From: Sphaeroforma sirkka
Lineage: Eukaryota; Opisthokonta; Ichthyosporea; Ichthyophonida
Direction: 5' to 3'
Assembly (NCBI GenBank): GCA_001586965.3
Contig: LUCW03001871.1
Coordinates: forward strand, 65,001 to 96,362
DNA: 31,362 bases
Positions 30,130-31,362 of the stretch are shown piece after piece. The notes under the pieces were generated by a model. The model was not told the DNA's origin. It worked only from the letters and a program-made list of their open reading frames with translations, and did not search any database. Each line of letters begins with the position of its first letter. Positions within the stretch are counted from its first letter, which is position 1. Both the position numbers and the translations under genes were made by a program.

Positions 30130-31362
30130 TGTGGTCAGAATACAAGTACTTATATTTATTTGATTATTTTAGGTTTATTACAAGTTTTACAGTTTATCAG
30201 AATAATCTGATAAACTGGGTTTTAAGGTTTTGCTGGTTTTACAGCACATGACTAATGACTCATTTAAGAGTCAGTCATTTTAGGATTACTGTTTATAATT
30301 ACTAATAAATGAACAACGTCCCCTCCCTGAGGAGGAGAACGTTGAGATACAGTTATCTCGCGTATACTTACTACATTTTTAACTTACCATAGAAGTTGTT
30401 AGTTTATTAGTAATTACAGAGAAAGCTACAGAATATGAATTAGTCAGTAGCTGGCACATATTTTTTTGTTATAAGTATAACAATTGAAAGACAATGCGAA
30501 CAGAGAATGTCGCATCAAAATGAACGATTTAGATTATCGAACGGTCGATTGAATTGAACGACGATTGGATTAACGACGTGTGGACGGATGAAGAAAGAAT
30601 CTACTAATACGAGTGAACCCGAAGAGCGAACATTCCAATCAAGCAGAACATTAACCAGGGTCAACAAGGAAAGTCTCACGACGATCAAATGACGAAATCA
30701 GACAATCAGTCAGAATCCACAGATAAGTAGTCATGTGTGAGTACAGGTAGGAAGGTTGTTTTCAGTGTGAGACAAGTACAAATCGAATTGCAAGCTAATG
30801 AGCTTAAATTGTATTTAAGAAGTTGTTAGAAGAAAGTTCTTTAGGATCCACAGTAGGGTAGTAGAGATGGGAGATGTACATGGTTAGTACCGACTCGGTT
30901 AGTACGATGACGCAAAGAATCAGCGGCATACTAGATTATTTTACAAAAGTTTTCAGAATGGGATATTAGGAAGCATACAGAGACACAAGTAAGCACCTGT
31001 GAGTTATTAGGAGCATATAAGGGTGGGGGCGCACATAACACGAACGATGCAAGTAAATACAAGGTTAAATTGTGAAAATGATATGCGAACACACTCAAAT
31101 CACTAGAACTTCCAGATAAATCAGGTCAACGGAGAGGATCAACAGTATGCACAGAAGGGTGTGGTTGACGGCAGCTTAGTTTAGGAGTGCAATAACGAGC
31201 AATCGTTCTTAGATCAAGAAGCATATTCCAACAACCGCAACAGCACATGACAAGGACATCACGGGTAAGAAGAGTAAAAGCTGGTAGTGTTAGAGTATGA
31301 ATATCCACACTACTTGGTAGTGTGAAATAAAACAGTCACGAGGGAACCCACGAGTTCCTCGA
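30130..31362 (+). repeat. Element B 3' LTR, running off the window
   Basis: Starts TGTGGTCAGAATACAAG. It aligns with B's 5' LTR to about 30962, skips 357 bp (equivalent to 24302-24658, a deletion between two GGG triplets), then resumes GATATTAGGAAGC and continues past the point where the 5' LTR is cut. The last bases match A near 20551, so the LTR end lies beyond the window. Confidence 0.85.

Larger units (their letters stand above)
23483..31362 (+). mobile_element. Element B: chimeric, degenerate Ty3/gypsy retrotransposon
   Basis: Order on +: truncated 5' LTR (23483-24807), protease, RT, RNase H and Dam-like domain of one subfamily (24825-27175), then an abrupt join to a second subfamily almost identical to A: partial RNase H, second Dam-like domain, integrase, chromodomain, minisatellites and a 3' LTR that runs off the window. 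Gag and any primer-binding site are deleted at the 24807/24808 junction. Many stops and frameshifts make it non-coding as a whole. Confidence 0.85.

Overview
The window is eukaryotic nuclear DNA. It holds a spliced protein gene with GT-AG introns, Pol III-type tRNA genes, (GT)n and (AT)n microsatellites and LTR retrotransposons with a chromodomain. Nothing identifies the species. Small introns, heavy minisatellite load and a Ty3/gypsy chromovirus would suit a protist such as a unicellular holozoan, but that is a guess.

Layout. (1) 31-5337, + strand: eight exons of POLR1C/RPAC1 (AC40, a subunit shared by RNA polymerases I and III); the 5' end lies outside the window. Three of its introns begin with tandem copies of the preceding exon's 3' end together with the 5' splice site. 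(2) 5636-8500: a microsatellite, then three - strand initiator-type tRNA-Met(CAT) genes in a tandem array of units about 1 kb long, with a 208-bp local duplication and a foldback element. (3) 8744-11800: a heavily decayed Ty3/gypsy-like element (element C, + strand), recognisable only from short nucleocapsid, protease, RT and integrase fragments in the right order. (4) 11800-16840: AT-rich DNA with no gene I can name. (5) 16841-23170, - strand: element A, a chromodomain Ty3/gypsy element with an intact 620-codon ORF but no protease or RT. (6) 23171-23482: a short spacer. (7) 23483-31362 and beyond, + strand: element B, head-to-head with A. Its 3' half is nearly the same sequence as A; its 5' half (protease, RT, RNase H) comes from a diverged subfamily.

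A and B complement each other. A keeps a clean integrase/chromodomain ORF and the start of gag; B keeps a broken protease-RT-RNase H. Neither is autonomous as read. Both subfamilies carry, between RNase H and integrase, an extra domain with an (N/S)PPW motif that resembles the Dam-like methyltransferase domain of DIRS-type retroelements. The most unusual items are the repeated splice-donor segments in POLR1C, that extra domain, the chimeric build of B, and the initiator tRNA array beside a Pol III subunit gene.
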